Counted from the stretch's first letter, positions 44,424 through 51,867 are shown. The stretch is 64,000 nucleotides of DNA from Tous-C4FEB sp044356555 (GCA_044356555.1 JBIKWB010000025.1:13005-77004), one strand, 5' to 3'. The notes: a model not told the origin generated them from the sequence alone. Made by a program: numbers and translations.

Positions 44424-45329
44424 GTGTCCTTCCAACTCAACAGAATCTCATTTGTCGCCCTTCTTGCGGCAATCGCCGCACTCTCCGGTTGCATCTCTGA
44501 CAACGCGGGACTTAGCCGTAACTCAAGCGACAGAATTGTCGCTTTAACCACCCCAAACAATATGCGAGCGCACCTTCAACACGTAAAACTGGCGAGTGTC
44601 CGAATACTAGTAAACGGGCAGCCGTCGGGTTCTGGGTTCATTATCAGCCCGACTGGCTTAGTCGCGACGTGTTTTCATGTCGTGCAGCGATTCTCACCCG
44701 ATCCGACGCCGGCAGATCCGGGTAGAGTTAGAATTGAGATTCAAGGGAATATCGAGGTTCAGCTGAGCACTGGGGAAAAGATCCGGGCTACGCCCCATCC
44801 ATCGCTTCAGGGCGTGGGATTCCAAACAGCAGTCGCCCGTGATTTTTTCCTTCTCAACATCGGAGGACAGGACCGTCCTTTTCTGCGCCTCGGTTCCTTC
44901 TCCGATGCAAGTGAAGGTGACTCGGTCCTATCATGCGGCTTTCCGCTTGGTATCGGACAGGCTGTCGCCGCAACTGGAATTCTTTCTGCGAAATGGGAAA
45001 CCAATAATTATCTATATGCCGGAGATCGAAGAGCTGTGGCCTGGCTCGACCTTACGATGAATAAGGGCAACTCCGGTGGGCCGGTTGTCCCACTCGGGGA
45101 CCGCCCGGAAGACGCCAAGGTGATTGGCATCGCAACATTTATTCTCAATCCGTTCGCAAATCCGGCTGAACAGTTACTGGGCTCGGTAAATCAGATGGGA
45201 GCGAACATGGTAATGGGCGGGGTAGATTTTCAAGGTTTCGCTCGACTGACCGCTAGTGCACTGTCCTCCGCTTCAATGGGAGTGAGCGGTTGCGTCTCCA
45301 TCGACTATTGCCGTGCTCTGGTGCCCTAG
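44424..45329 (+). CDS. Trypsin-like serine protease lipoprotein
   Basis: A 301-residue S1-family protease. The N-terminal membrane signal ends in a lipobox, AALSGC (Cys near residue 23), so the protein is likely exported and lipid-anchored. The catalytic triad can be read: His85 in VATCFHVV, Asp140 in VARDFFLLNI, and Ser217 in NKGNSGGPVVP. No PDZ domain follows. The GTG start is one base after the hsdS stop, so it is cotranscribed with the R-M genes. A periplasmic protease in such an operon is unusual. It could be passenger DNA, or it could act against envelope or phage proteins; neither is shown. Confidence 0.88.
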   Translation: MSFQLNRISFVALLAAIAALSGCISDNAGLSRNSSDRIVALTTPNNMRAHLQHVKLASVRILVNGQPSGSGFIISPTGLVATCFHVVQRFSPDPTPADPGRVRIEIQGNIEVQLSTGEKIRATPHPSLQGVGFQTAVARDFFLLNIGGQDRPFLRLGSFSDASEGDSVLSCGFPLGIGQAVAATGILSAKWETNNYLYAGDRRAVAWLDLTMNKGNSGGPVVPLGDRPEDAKVIGIATFILNPFANPAEQLLGSVNQMGANMVMGGVDFQGFARLTASALSSASMGVSGCVSIDYCRALVP

Positions 45330-45361
45330 TGCCCAGCGTTTAAATATGCCGAGTTGCATAT

Positions 45362-45592
45362 CGTTACCTTAACGAACCCCTCGCCGAAAAACGCCGGATC
45401 ATGGCAGAAATGAAGCAACTGATGGCCTTGGTGGACGCGTTGGAAACGCAGCTCGCCGCCTCCCGCGCCACCGCCGCGAACCTCCTCTCCGCCCTCGTCG
45501 CCGAACTCACCGGCACTCCGAACAACGGCAAAGTCTCCGTCCCCTCCGCCACCACCACCGGCCGCCGCGGCCGGCCTCGCAAATCAGCGTGA
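45362..45592 (+). pseudogene. Remnant 3' end of a second hsdS
   Basis: The frame from about 45362 reads RYLNEPLAEKRRIMAEMKQL, then MALVDALETQLAASRATAAN, and ends with a basic tail GRRGRPRKSA before TGA. This is the final helical spacer and C-terminus of an HsdS protein without any recognition domain. It has no start of its own in the family position and is probably dead. It may instead be the original end of hsdS, cut off when the protease gene was inserted. Confidence 0.82.
45377..45508 (+). repeat. 132-bp direct repeat, copy 2 (hsdS remnant)
   Basis: Partner of 44276-44407. Recombination between the copies would remove the protease gene and restore a complete hsdS with the basic tail. Confidence 0.85.
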
Positions 45593-45751
45593 TCAACCGG
45601 CATCCGCGCTCTCACAATGAAAGCAAAAAGATTCCTGAGCTGCGGGCGGTCTGAGGGAACACGCGAGCCAGAACTCGAGCTATAAACCCCTCTACATCGG
45701 GCCGTCACCACTCTTGCGGTAGTCTAAACTGTGCGATTGCGTTGTGGTACA

Positions 45752-46783
45752 ATGAAAAAGAACGCCCTCGTAATGCTGATCGCGGCATTTCTCACCGCAT
45801 TCACCCACGTTTCAGCCCAGGCTTCCGGAATTAGCTTTAAGGGAATCTACCGAGGGACTTTCTCAAACGGAGACGAGTTCGCACTTGTAGTTTCCAAGAA
45901 CAGTGACGCCTCCATCTTTATCGTCGGGCGCGTCTCTCGTGGTGTTGGTTTGTTTTCCAATTTCACCGTGAACGAGGCCGGTTCTTTCGCGCTTAACAAA
46001 GATGGAACGACCGTTTCGGGTCGCATTACGAGTCAAGGCTCGGTGAGCGGGACAGTGCCACAGCGCAACCAGACCTTCTCCGGCACTATCGCCGCAGGAA
46101 ATTCGATCTATGGAGGCTATTATCTCGGCACGCTTCGCGACAGGTTCGGAGTTGAAGCAGCATGTTTCTTCGTGATCTCAGCTGATGGAAGGGCCTTCTT
46201 CTATCTTGTCTCCCCGGCCGGAGAGGATGGCGCCGTGGGCGTGATCGACGGACAAGGCAGACTGACAATGACAACCGCAAGCGGAGCTACAATGACTGGG
46301 GCATTTTCTAACTCAGTTGAGGGCGGTGGATTTTCGGGGAACGTGACGTCGGCAGGCTACGGTGTCCTCAGCTTTGGCGTTACCCGAAAAGACGTCAGCT
46401 ACCGCATCGCGAATATCGCCACAAGGGGATTGGTGGGCACTGGAGCGAACGCGATGTTTGCTGGTTTTGTGGTTTCATCCGGGGCAAAAACCGTGCTCAT
46501 CCGAGCAGCTGGTCCGTCGCTTGGTGCTCTCGGAGTCGGTGGCACTCTCGCTGATCCAAAGCTAGAGGTTTACGACAGCTCCGGCCGATTGATTGCGGAG
46601 AATGATAACTGGTCACCATCTACGGCTGTCACGAGCAGTTCGGTGGGGGCATTTCCTTTTCAGGCACTCAGTAAAGACTCTGCCTTGGTGCTCAATTTAG
46701 AGCCCGGCAACTACACTGCGCAAGTGTCGGGGGTAGGCAATACGACCGGAGTTGCGATAGTTGAAGTTTACGAGGTCAGGTAG
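45752..46783 (+). CDS. Secreted protein with an Opitutaceae-type C-terminal beta domain
   Basis: A 343-residue exported protein. Signal peptide about 1-24 (ends VSAQA). The middle (about 30-210) is a Gly/Ser/Thr-rich beta repeat region (GTFSNGDEFALVVS, GRITSQGSVSGTV). The C-terminal domain (about 215-343) reads TRGLVGTGANAMFAGFVVSS, KTVLIRAAGPSLGALGV, YDSSGRLIAENDNW, and ends PGNYTAQVSGVGNTTGVAIV. I recognise this last domain from many secreted Opitutaceae proteins of unknown function, where it often ends the polypeptide. It may bind carbohydrate or serve in sorting; that is not established. ATG 45752 precedes the signal peptide. Confidence 0.75.
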   Translation: MKKNALVMLIAAFLTAFTHVSAQASGISFKGIYRGTFSNGDEFALVVSKNSDASIFIVGRVSRGVGLFSNFTVNEAGSFALNKDGTTVSGRITSQGSVSGTVPQRNQTFSGTIAAGNSIYGGYYLGTLRDRFGVEAACFFVISADGRAFFYLVSPAGEDGAVGVIDGQGRLTMTTASGATMTGAFSNSVEGGGFSGNVTSAGYGVLSFGVTRKDVSYRIANIATRGLVGTGANAMFAGFVVSSGAKTVLIRAAGPSLGALGVGGTLADPKLEVYDSSGRLIAENDNWSPSTAVTSSSVGAFPFQALSKDSALVLNLEPGNYTAQVSGVGNTTGVAIVEVYEVR

Positions 46784-46827
46784 CAAGTTTTGACCCTACG
46801 GTAGATGGGCTCGCTTGGTCAGCCCTA

Positions 46828-47607
46828 TCAGGCTGCTTTGCCTTCGGACTTGAAGTCGATGACGACCGAGTAGTCCCGAAGGCGGTCGACGATGTCTCGG
46901 CAAAGGCTAAAGATGCTCGGGTCGAGGGCGGACCAGTAGCGGGCGAGGTCGTCGCCAGCGAGGTCGACGGTTACCACAAGGACCTTCTGTCGGCGCACAA
47001 TTTCCGTTACGAACTCGAACAGAATCGTGGCCGATTTCTTGCAAAGACGTGTTGCAGCTAAGTCGTCAATGAAGAGGACCTCGGTTTCGACTTCGAGATA
47101 TCTGGCGAGTATTGCGTCGCAGAAGGCAAATTTGAGCGTCCGTGTTAGCTCGTAGGCGCTGTGATGCTGAAACCGAGTTCCATGGCAGGCCCGAATCCAC
47201 TGCGACAACAGCGTAAAGGCTGCGTTCGTCGTGCCTTCTTGCTTGCCCCCGTGTAAGATGACGCCACCGCGAAATGCTTTTTTCGGTTTGCCGTCTTCGT
47301 CCCGCGGGTCGGGCATCGAAAAATTCAAGATATGGTCAAGCGCCCGTGGCAACGGATGCTCGGCGGACTCGCGGTTCTGGTAGTCTGCCGGGATGTGCCG
47401 ACTGAGGAATTCCTCAGTGAGCCGTTTGGAACCCATATCTTTGATTTTCCTGGCCGCCTTCTTGATGCTTTCGGAAGGGGCGCTGCTGATGGTCTGAATT
47501 CGGGCGAAGTATGTCTCGACGACATCGCCGTAGTTCTCGGAACGATAGCTTGCCGCTAGGGATTTCATGATTTGCAGGACTTCTGTGTTTTGTGTTTTGT
47601 TTTTCAT
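46828..47607 (-). CDS. IstB/DnaC-like ATPase with a degenerate P-loop
   Basis: About 259 residues. The AAA+ core shows GVILHGGKQEGTTNAAFTLL where IstB/DnaC have a GPxGxGKT loop, so the invariant P-loop lysine seems replaced by Thr. The Walker B region VLFIDDLAATRL is intact, and DIVDRLRDYSVVIDF resembles a sensor-2/lid end. The N-terminal third is helical. In mobile elements such proteins load helicase or help a transposase; here it follows a winged-helix gene and overlaps its stop by one base (TAATG) if the ATG at 47607 is used. An ATG at 47613 is an alternative start. Confidence 0.75.
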   Translation of the reverse strand: MKNKTQNTEVLQIMKSLAASYRSENYGDVVETYFARIQTISSAPSESIKKAARKIKDMGSKRLTEEFLSRHIPADYQNRESAEHPLPRALDHILNFSMPDPRDEDGKPKKAFRGGVILHGGKQEGTTNAAFTLLSQWIRACHGTRFQHHSAYELTRTLKFAFCDAILARYLEVETEVLFIDDLAATRLCKKSATILFEFVTEIVRRQKVLVVTVDLAGDDLARYWSALDPSIFSLCRDIVDRLRDYSVVIDFKSEGKAA

Positions 47608-48203
47608 TACCATGGTTGGGTTTGGATTGTTGAATTTGAAGACCCATCGCGACCGCGAGGACTGCCACTAGGCAGCCCGCAAGCGGGAGCGGATGAGTCG
47701 TCCCCCCGAAGGGGGGACTCTCTGATGACGGACATTTTGGTGGTTAGCTCCGGTCCGCTCGAAGCAGGACAGGACGTCTTGGTGGAACCGGACGATTTGT
47801 CCCGTCGGTCGCCTACCTTATTCCCAGTAACGACGATCGGCAGCAGCGTGATCTTCGACGCTTCGTGGGACAGCCTCGCCGCTCCGACTGGTCGGTTGAT
47901 TCTGACTAAGCCGGCGCCTTCGAGAGCTCGCAAGGGGTCGCGCAGGCGCCGCGGTGATAGACCGCTGTGGCGGGCGATCTGAGCCTCACTGCAATAGAAC
48001 GACGAACGATGTTCCCGAGGCGCGAGAAACCGGAGCTTATGCAACGCGGCGTAAATCGCCACGCCGTTGGTCCCGGCGGCCTCCAGCGCCCGGTCTGACT
48101 CCTCCATAGGCAGCGGAGCGAACAGTGTCGGCCAGATTCCTGGCCGGTCATGGACGCGGTTAGCCCCGGAGTCGTCGGATGCATCACGGGTGGTCGAGCT
48201 CAT
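47607..48203 (-). CDS. Winged-helix protein, possible replication or regulatory factor
   Basis: 198 residues. The central part (about 45-100) reads GVAIYAALHKLRFLAP, FYCSEAQIARHSGLSPRRLR, and LRALEGAGLVRINRP, a helix-turn-helix with a wing as in plasmid and phage replication initiators and DnaD-like proteins. The C-terminal third is Ser/Gly/Pro-rich and looks disordered. It sits directly before the IstB/DnaC-like ATPase and is translationally coupled to it, which supports a replication pair, but an iteron-type origin was not found. Confidence 0.65.
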   Translation of the reverse strand: MSSTTRDASDDSGANRVHDRPGIWPTLFAPLPMEESDRALEAAGTNGVAIYAALHKLRFLAPREHRSSFYCSEAQIARHSGLSPRRLRDPLRALEGAGLVRINRPVGAARLSHEASKITLLPIVVTGNKVGDRRDKSSGSTKTSCPASSGPELTTKMSVIRESPLRGDDSSAPACGLPSGSPRGRDGSSNSTIQTQPW

Positions 48204-48257
48204 GGCGGGTGACCGGTTGGAAGGCAGAGATCGGGCGTAGTGGGGCAGAGGGCCGCG

Positions 48258-48485
48258 TCATGCAGCGCCTCGCTCATTTCCTCCAAGCAGCGCGAAAATC
48301 GAGCTCTCTGAGAACCGGACGACACGGGCATTGATCCGCACCGCCCTGATGAGGCCTCGGTCGGCGTAGGCGCGGGCGGTGTGCGAGGTCTTGCACTTGA
48401 GACCAAGCAGTTCGTTAACGCGCCGGTGATCGACAAGGCGATCAGGCGCGGAGTGGTGTAGGCTATCGAGGGACGTGTTTTTCAT
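48258..48485 (-). CDS. Small helix-turn-helix protein (AlpA/excisionase-like)
   Basis: 75 residues. RLVDHRRVNELLGLKCKTSH and AYADRGLIRAVRINARVVRF give the order helix-turn-helix, Arg-rich wing and terminal helix of MerR-type excisionases and AlpA regulators. In tRNA-integrated elements such proteins steer the integrase towards excision or switch on the integrase gene. It lies between the winged-helix gene and the unknown 272-residue gene, all on the minus strand. Confidence 0.6.
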   Translation of the reverse strand: MKNTSLDSLHHSAPDRLVDHRRVNELLGLKCKTSHTARAYADRGLIRAVRINARVVRFSESSIFALLGGNERGAA

Positions 48486-48555
48486 TACGTCCTCAAGATA
48501 ACCGATACCTACACTTCACTTCATCCGAAGATATAACCCCCCCATGCGAAGACGA

Positions 48556-49374
48556 CTATTCCGCGATAGAGAATTGGCCTTTAAAACTCTCTTTGAGGCG
48601 CGCCCGAATCCCATCCTTCAGATTGGATCTGAAGGTGTCTGTCTCTCGCCATTTTTTCTTGTCCCTATCCGTCTGTTTTGACCGTGCGTTCGCCAATCCC
48701 AGCTCTCGTAAATGCGGATTCTCCAGATAGTCCTTTCGCTGGCAGACTCTCTGAAAAATCGTCTCACACCATTCATCCAACATTTCCTGAGTAACCACGT
48801 CCCTTGCTAGATTGTATTTTTCGGGGTTTTCCAGTCTGAGACGCCGAAACTCGAAATCGATTGTGTGGTTTGCCGGCGTGCCAAGATCGTAGGTTTTCTT
48901 GCGCCTGCCATGCTTCAGGGGGCCATTCCCTTTCGGGGGCGTCGGTGGAGCCGGCATGACACGCGCGATGTCTTGGGCGAGCGGCAGTCCTTCAACTTCA
49001 AGGACGGTCTTGTTTCGCTTCAGACGATGATGGGAAAGCAGGACGGGCCATCCTTCGCTCCTCTTGGCGAGCGCTTGTTGCGCGTCTCCATGCAGCAACG
49101 ATGCGTGCTCAAGAATCGTGCACGCCATCTGGGCGAACGCCGCCAAGGCCAAATACGAACGCTCATCTCCACCTAGTGCGGCGGTTTTCAACAGCGTTAA
49201 GCGCGCCATGATTTCTCCGGACACGATGTCGATTCTTGCGGCCAGAGGATCGGCTTTTTGGAACTCACCATATTTCGCCTGCCAGTCGGGAGCCGCCTGC
49301 TTTACGAGCTTCCGCGCAGCAATCAACCGCTCGGCCTCAGTAACCAAAGGTATCTTATTTTTGGTTTTCATCAT
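48556..49374 (-). CDS. Unknown protein coupled to the integrase
   Basis: About 272 residues from ATG 49374, which overlaps the integrase stop by four bases (ATGA). No signal peptide or membrane segment. The N-terminal half is helical (LVTEAERLIAARKLVKQA). The C-terminal half is very basic (RKDYLENPHLRELG, RSKQTDRDKKKWRETD, IRARLKESFKGQF), which suggests nucleic-acid binding. Not recognised. Coupling to the integrase suggests a helper in excision, integration or control; this is inference. Confidence 0.65.
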   Translation of the reverse strand: MMKTKNKIPLVTEAERLIAARKLVKQAAPDWQAKYGEFQKADPLAARIDIVSGEIMARLTLLKTAALGGDERSYLALAAFAQMACTILEHASLLHGDAQQALAKRSEGWPVLLSHHRLKRNKTVLEVEGLPLAQDIARVMPAPPTPPKGNGPLKHGRRKKTYDLGTPANHTIDFEFRRLRLENPEKYNLARDVVTQEMLDEWCETIFQRVCQRKDYLENPHLRELGLANARSKQTDRDKKKWRETDTFRSNLKDGIRARLKESFKGQFSIAE

Positions 49375-50702
49375 GAAAGATCGACCTTCACGGTCCGCGC
49401 TTGGACGTAGCTCGCTGATGTCGTTGCGACGTTTTTGTGGCCGAGGTGACGCCGCGCTGCTTCGAGGCCACCGGCTTGGTTGACGAATGAGCCGGAAAGC
49501 TTGCGCAGTTCGTGGATCGGATTGGGCGACGTGAAGCCCTGGATTCGGAGCCACGCGCCAAGCTTTTTCCAGCAGAAGCAACGATACTCTTTAGCGCCTC
49601 GTTTTTTGTCCGGACTAAGCCCCGCAAGGACGAACTCAGTTTCCGGCGCGTCGGCTTGGTGGTGCCGCAGCCAATCCGTGACTTCGGTAGTAATCGGCGT
49701 GGAGCGCTCCGATTCATCGGTTTTCGGCCTGAACCACTTGGTCGTGCGAACGTGAACGATGCCGTTGTCGAGATCGACGTTGGACCAAGGTAACATGTCA
49801 GCTTCGCCGCGACGGAGCCCGCCAATGAGACACAAAAGAAACGCGGCAAGCACGTCGCCCGATAGTTGGGAGCGTGCGGTTGCGTAGAGTTTGCGGGGGT
49901 CCACCGCGGTATTGAATCGCCGGGTCGAGGAGCCGATGGAAAGACCGACAAGGGGAAGGGGAGAGGGGAAGCGGATCGACTCACCGATGGCCTTCACGAA
50001 GTTGGGGCCCAGCAGCGAACGAGCATTTCGAATGACGCCGGATGAGGTGTTTTTGCGGGAGGTGCGAGTGATCTCGTTCGGAGCGCTATCGATGTAGGCC
50101 TTGCGCCATGCTTCGACCTTCGCGTCGGTCAATACGTCGAGGGAGACGCGTTCGATCTTCTCGCGCCAAGCTTTCGATTCGTCGCTCCCGTGGTAGAAAA
50201 CGGACCCCGTCGGAGTGATACCGAGCACGCCAGCCACGAGTCGGCGTAGGCTGATCTCGTATTGCGCTAGCGTGGTGGGGCGCACCGTTGAGACTGACTT
50301 GGCTGCGCTGAGCAACTCGCCGACAGTGGCGGAGCGCGCTGGGCGGACATCGGGACGATTCTCCGCCAGCACTTCGGTAAGCCCGTTGCTCCGGACTTTC
50401 ATCCAGAGGTCGCGGGCTTTGCGCGCGGCCTCAACACGGTTGGCGGTGTCGAGATTGAACCACGCATCCCTGCCACCCTGCTTTATGCGGAGATACAGTT
50501 CCGGGGTAATCGAGCCGTCCTTGAGCGTGCGGTGGCGCACGCGATCCTTCCAGTAATCGACGGATGACTTGGCGGCACGGTTGGTCTTGGGAGCGTAATC
50601 GATGGGCGTGGGAAAAGGGGACACCAGCGCAGAATGTCCCTTTAGTGTCCCCTTTATTTCGTTCTTAACTGTTTTTTCGGCTTCATATGATTTCGCGTTC
50701 AT
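49371..50702 (-). CDS. int: Tyrosine recombinase (integrase) of the element
   Basis: 443-residue site-specific recombinase, 78 bases from the right attachment repeat. A helical core-binding domain spans about 125-215. Catalytic residues: Arg297 in GGLRRGEAD, His397 and Arg400 in NPIHELRKL, His419 and/or His422 in RRHLGHKN, and Tyr432 in SASYVQ. The N-terminal 60 residues include a stretch encoded by the TGTCCCC repeats, so DNA sites and coding sequence overlap. Normal size for tRNA-targeting integrases. It reads away from attR, into the element. Confidence 0.94.
   Translation of the reverse strand: MNAKSYEAEKTVKNEIKGTLKGHSALVSPFPTPIDYAPKTNRAAKSSVDYWKDRVRHRTLKDGSITPELYLRIKQGGRDAWFNLDTANRVEAARKARDLWMKVRSNGLTEVLAENRPDVRPARSATVGELLSAAKSVSTVRPTTLAQYEISLRRLVAGVLGITPTGSVFYHGSDESKAWREKIERVSLDVLTDAKVEAWRKAYIDSAPNEITRTSRKNTSSGVIRNARSLLGPNFVKAIGESIRFPSPLPLVGLSIGSSTRRFNTAVDPRKLYATARSQLSGDVLAAFLLCLIGGLRRGEADMLPWSNVDLDNGIVHVRTTKWFRPKTDESERSTPITTEVTDWLRHHQADAPETEFVLAGLSPDKKRGAKEYRCFCWKKLGAWLRIQGFTSPNPIHELRKLSGSFVNQAGGLEAARRHLGHKNVATTSASYVQARTVKVDLS
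50617..50664. repeat. TGTCCCC motifs at the right end (possible integrase arm sites)
   Basis: The right-end pair TGTCCCTTTAGTGTCCCCTT plus TATTTCGTTC (50635-50664) matches the left-end motif at 37016-37044 in the same orientation. An inverted GGGGACAC lies at 50617-50624. All fall inside the first part of the integrase gene. Confidence 0.55.
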
Positions 50703-50706
50703 TGGT

Positions 50707-50736
50707 GTTAAATACTCATAAACAATGGTATTTAAC
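50707..50736. promoter_or_regulatory. Perfect 9-bp inverted repeat between integrase and attR
   Basis: GTTAAATAC and GTATTTAAC with a 12-base spacer, 5 to 34 bases upstream of the integrase start. Its place suggests an operator for integrase autoregulation or the small HTH protein, or part of the recombination site. The A/T-rich surroundings could also hold the integrase promoter. Confidence 0.55.
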
Positions 50737-50780
50737 GTGGTTTACGCAAGCCTTATGAATGGATACGAAACAGATACATA

Positions 50781-50829
50781 AAGATTGTGATTCTTGGGGT
50801 CGCGGGTTCGAATCCCGTTGGCCGCCCCA
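50781..50829 (+). repeat. attR: displaced 3' part of tRNA-His
   Basis: Exact copy of 36884-36932 without the 5' half of the tRNA, so it cannot fold into a full tRNA. It marks the right edge of the element. Confidence 0.93.
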
Positions 50830-51010
50830 GAGCGATTGAAGAGTTCACCGAGTAGCGAGAGTGGGCCGGAATGCTCGACGAAGAAGACGGAGACGCCGTG
50901 AACGAGGGCAACGAGTCAAAACTTCGGCGGGCGATCTTGGAAACGGGAAGCTGAGAACGGAACCCGGGGGACTTGCCGGCAGGTGAGGCGGGCTTTAATG
51001 TGGGAATTCG

Positions 51011-51784
51011 ATGCGGCGCCTGAGACTCGTAACCTTCAATATCGCCCACGGGCGCGGTCTGACTCCCATCCAAGGATTTACCTCGGCGCGGAAGCTGCGG
51101 CTCAATTTGCGGAAGATATCGGCTCTTTTGGGGCGGTTGGCTCCGGACGTGGTCGCTTTGCAGGAGGTGGATGAGTGTTCGCGGTGGTCGGGCAGTTTTG
51201 ACCATCTCGACTACTTACGGGTGCACGGTGGTTTCCTGCACTCGGTGTTTGGCATCAACAACCGGCGCAAAGGACTTTTCAATCTGAGTTACGGCAATGC
51301 GCTACTGTCGCGGCACGAGATCAAACACGCGGAGACGGTGGTGTTTGGGCGCAGTTCGGTGGGGGAAAAAGGGTTTCTGTTTACCGAATTGGACGTGGCT
51401 GGGCTGTGCGTCCCGGTGGTGAATTTGCACCTGCATTTCGGTTCACGGGCGCAACGGCTCAGGCAGATCGACCGCTTGCTCGCTTGGCTGCGGGATCAGC
51501 ATCGGCTCCGGGCGAGGGGGTGGGCGGTGGGGCCAATCATCTGCGGCGATTTCAACACGCCCAGCACGGGAGACGACGCGACCGCATCGCTGTTGAGCCA
51601 CTTGGCCGACTACGGGGACTACGCGCTGCATCCGCTCAGCGGGCCGACGTTTCCGTCTCCTTTGCCTCGGCGGGCGCTGGACTTCGTTTTTCTGCCAACG
51701 GGATGCCGATTGGTGAGTTGTGAAGTAGTGAGGGCCATGCTCTCGGACCATCGGCCGGTCGTGGTCGAGTTCGAGATTGGGTGA
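51011..51784 (+). CDS. Endonuclease/exonuclease/phosphatase family protein
   Basis: 257-residue DNase I-like fold protein. Motifs in order: LVTFNIAHGRGL, VVALQEVDECSRWSG, VVNLHLHFGSRAQRLRQI, IICGDFNTPSTGDD, ALDFVFLP and MLSDHRPVVVEF. All catalytic positions of the family are present. No signal peptide. The substrate may be DNA, a sugar phosphate or a phospholipid headgroup; the sequence does not tell. It belongs to the host side of the right attachment site. Confidence 0.9.
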   Translation: MRRLRLVTFNIAHGRGLTPIQGFTSARKLRLNLRKISALLGRLAPDVVALQEVDECSRWSGSFDHLDYLRVHGGFLHSVFGINNRRKGLFNLSYGNALLSRHEIKHAETVVFGRSSVGEKGFLFTELDVAGLCVPVVNLHLHFGSRAQRLRQIDRLLAWLRDQHRLRARGWAVGPIICGDFNTPSTGDDATASLLSHLADYGDYALHPLSGPTFPSPLPRRALDFVFLPTGCRLVSCEVVRAMLSDHRPVVVEFEIG

Positions 51785-51867
51785 TCGTGCAGGTGGAACT
51801 TGCGGACCGGCGTGAGTGGCTTTGAGTTTTGGAGCCATGTTCGGCCCATTTGTTCGATCCTATCGCC

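Larger units (their letters stand above)
36884..50829. mobile_element. 13.9-kb integrative element in tRNA-His carrying an extended type I R-M locus
   Basis: Bounded by identical 49-bp copies of the tRNA-His 3' end (36884-36932 and 50781-50829). A tyrosine recombinase lies beside the right copy. Plus-strand cargo: hsdR, PD-(D/E)XK nuclease, hsdM, hsdS, trypsin-like lipoprotein, hsdS remnant, secreted protein. Minus-strand module: integrase, unknown gene, small HTH, winged-helix protein, IstB/DnaC-like ATPase. No capsid, tail, conjugation or transposase genes are seen. The hsd genes strongly favour C-ending codons (GCC, CTC, ATC), unlike flanking genes. It could be a defence island or a satellite-like element that depends on a helper. 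Confidence 0.9.

Noticed and set aside
50781..50829. Second tRNA-His gene
   Set aside because: Only the anticodon-to-CCA part is present; acceptor 5' strand and D-arm are missing. It is the right attachment repeat.
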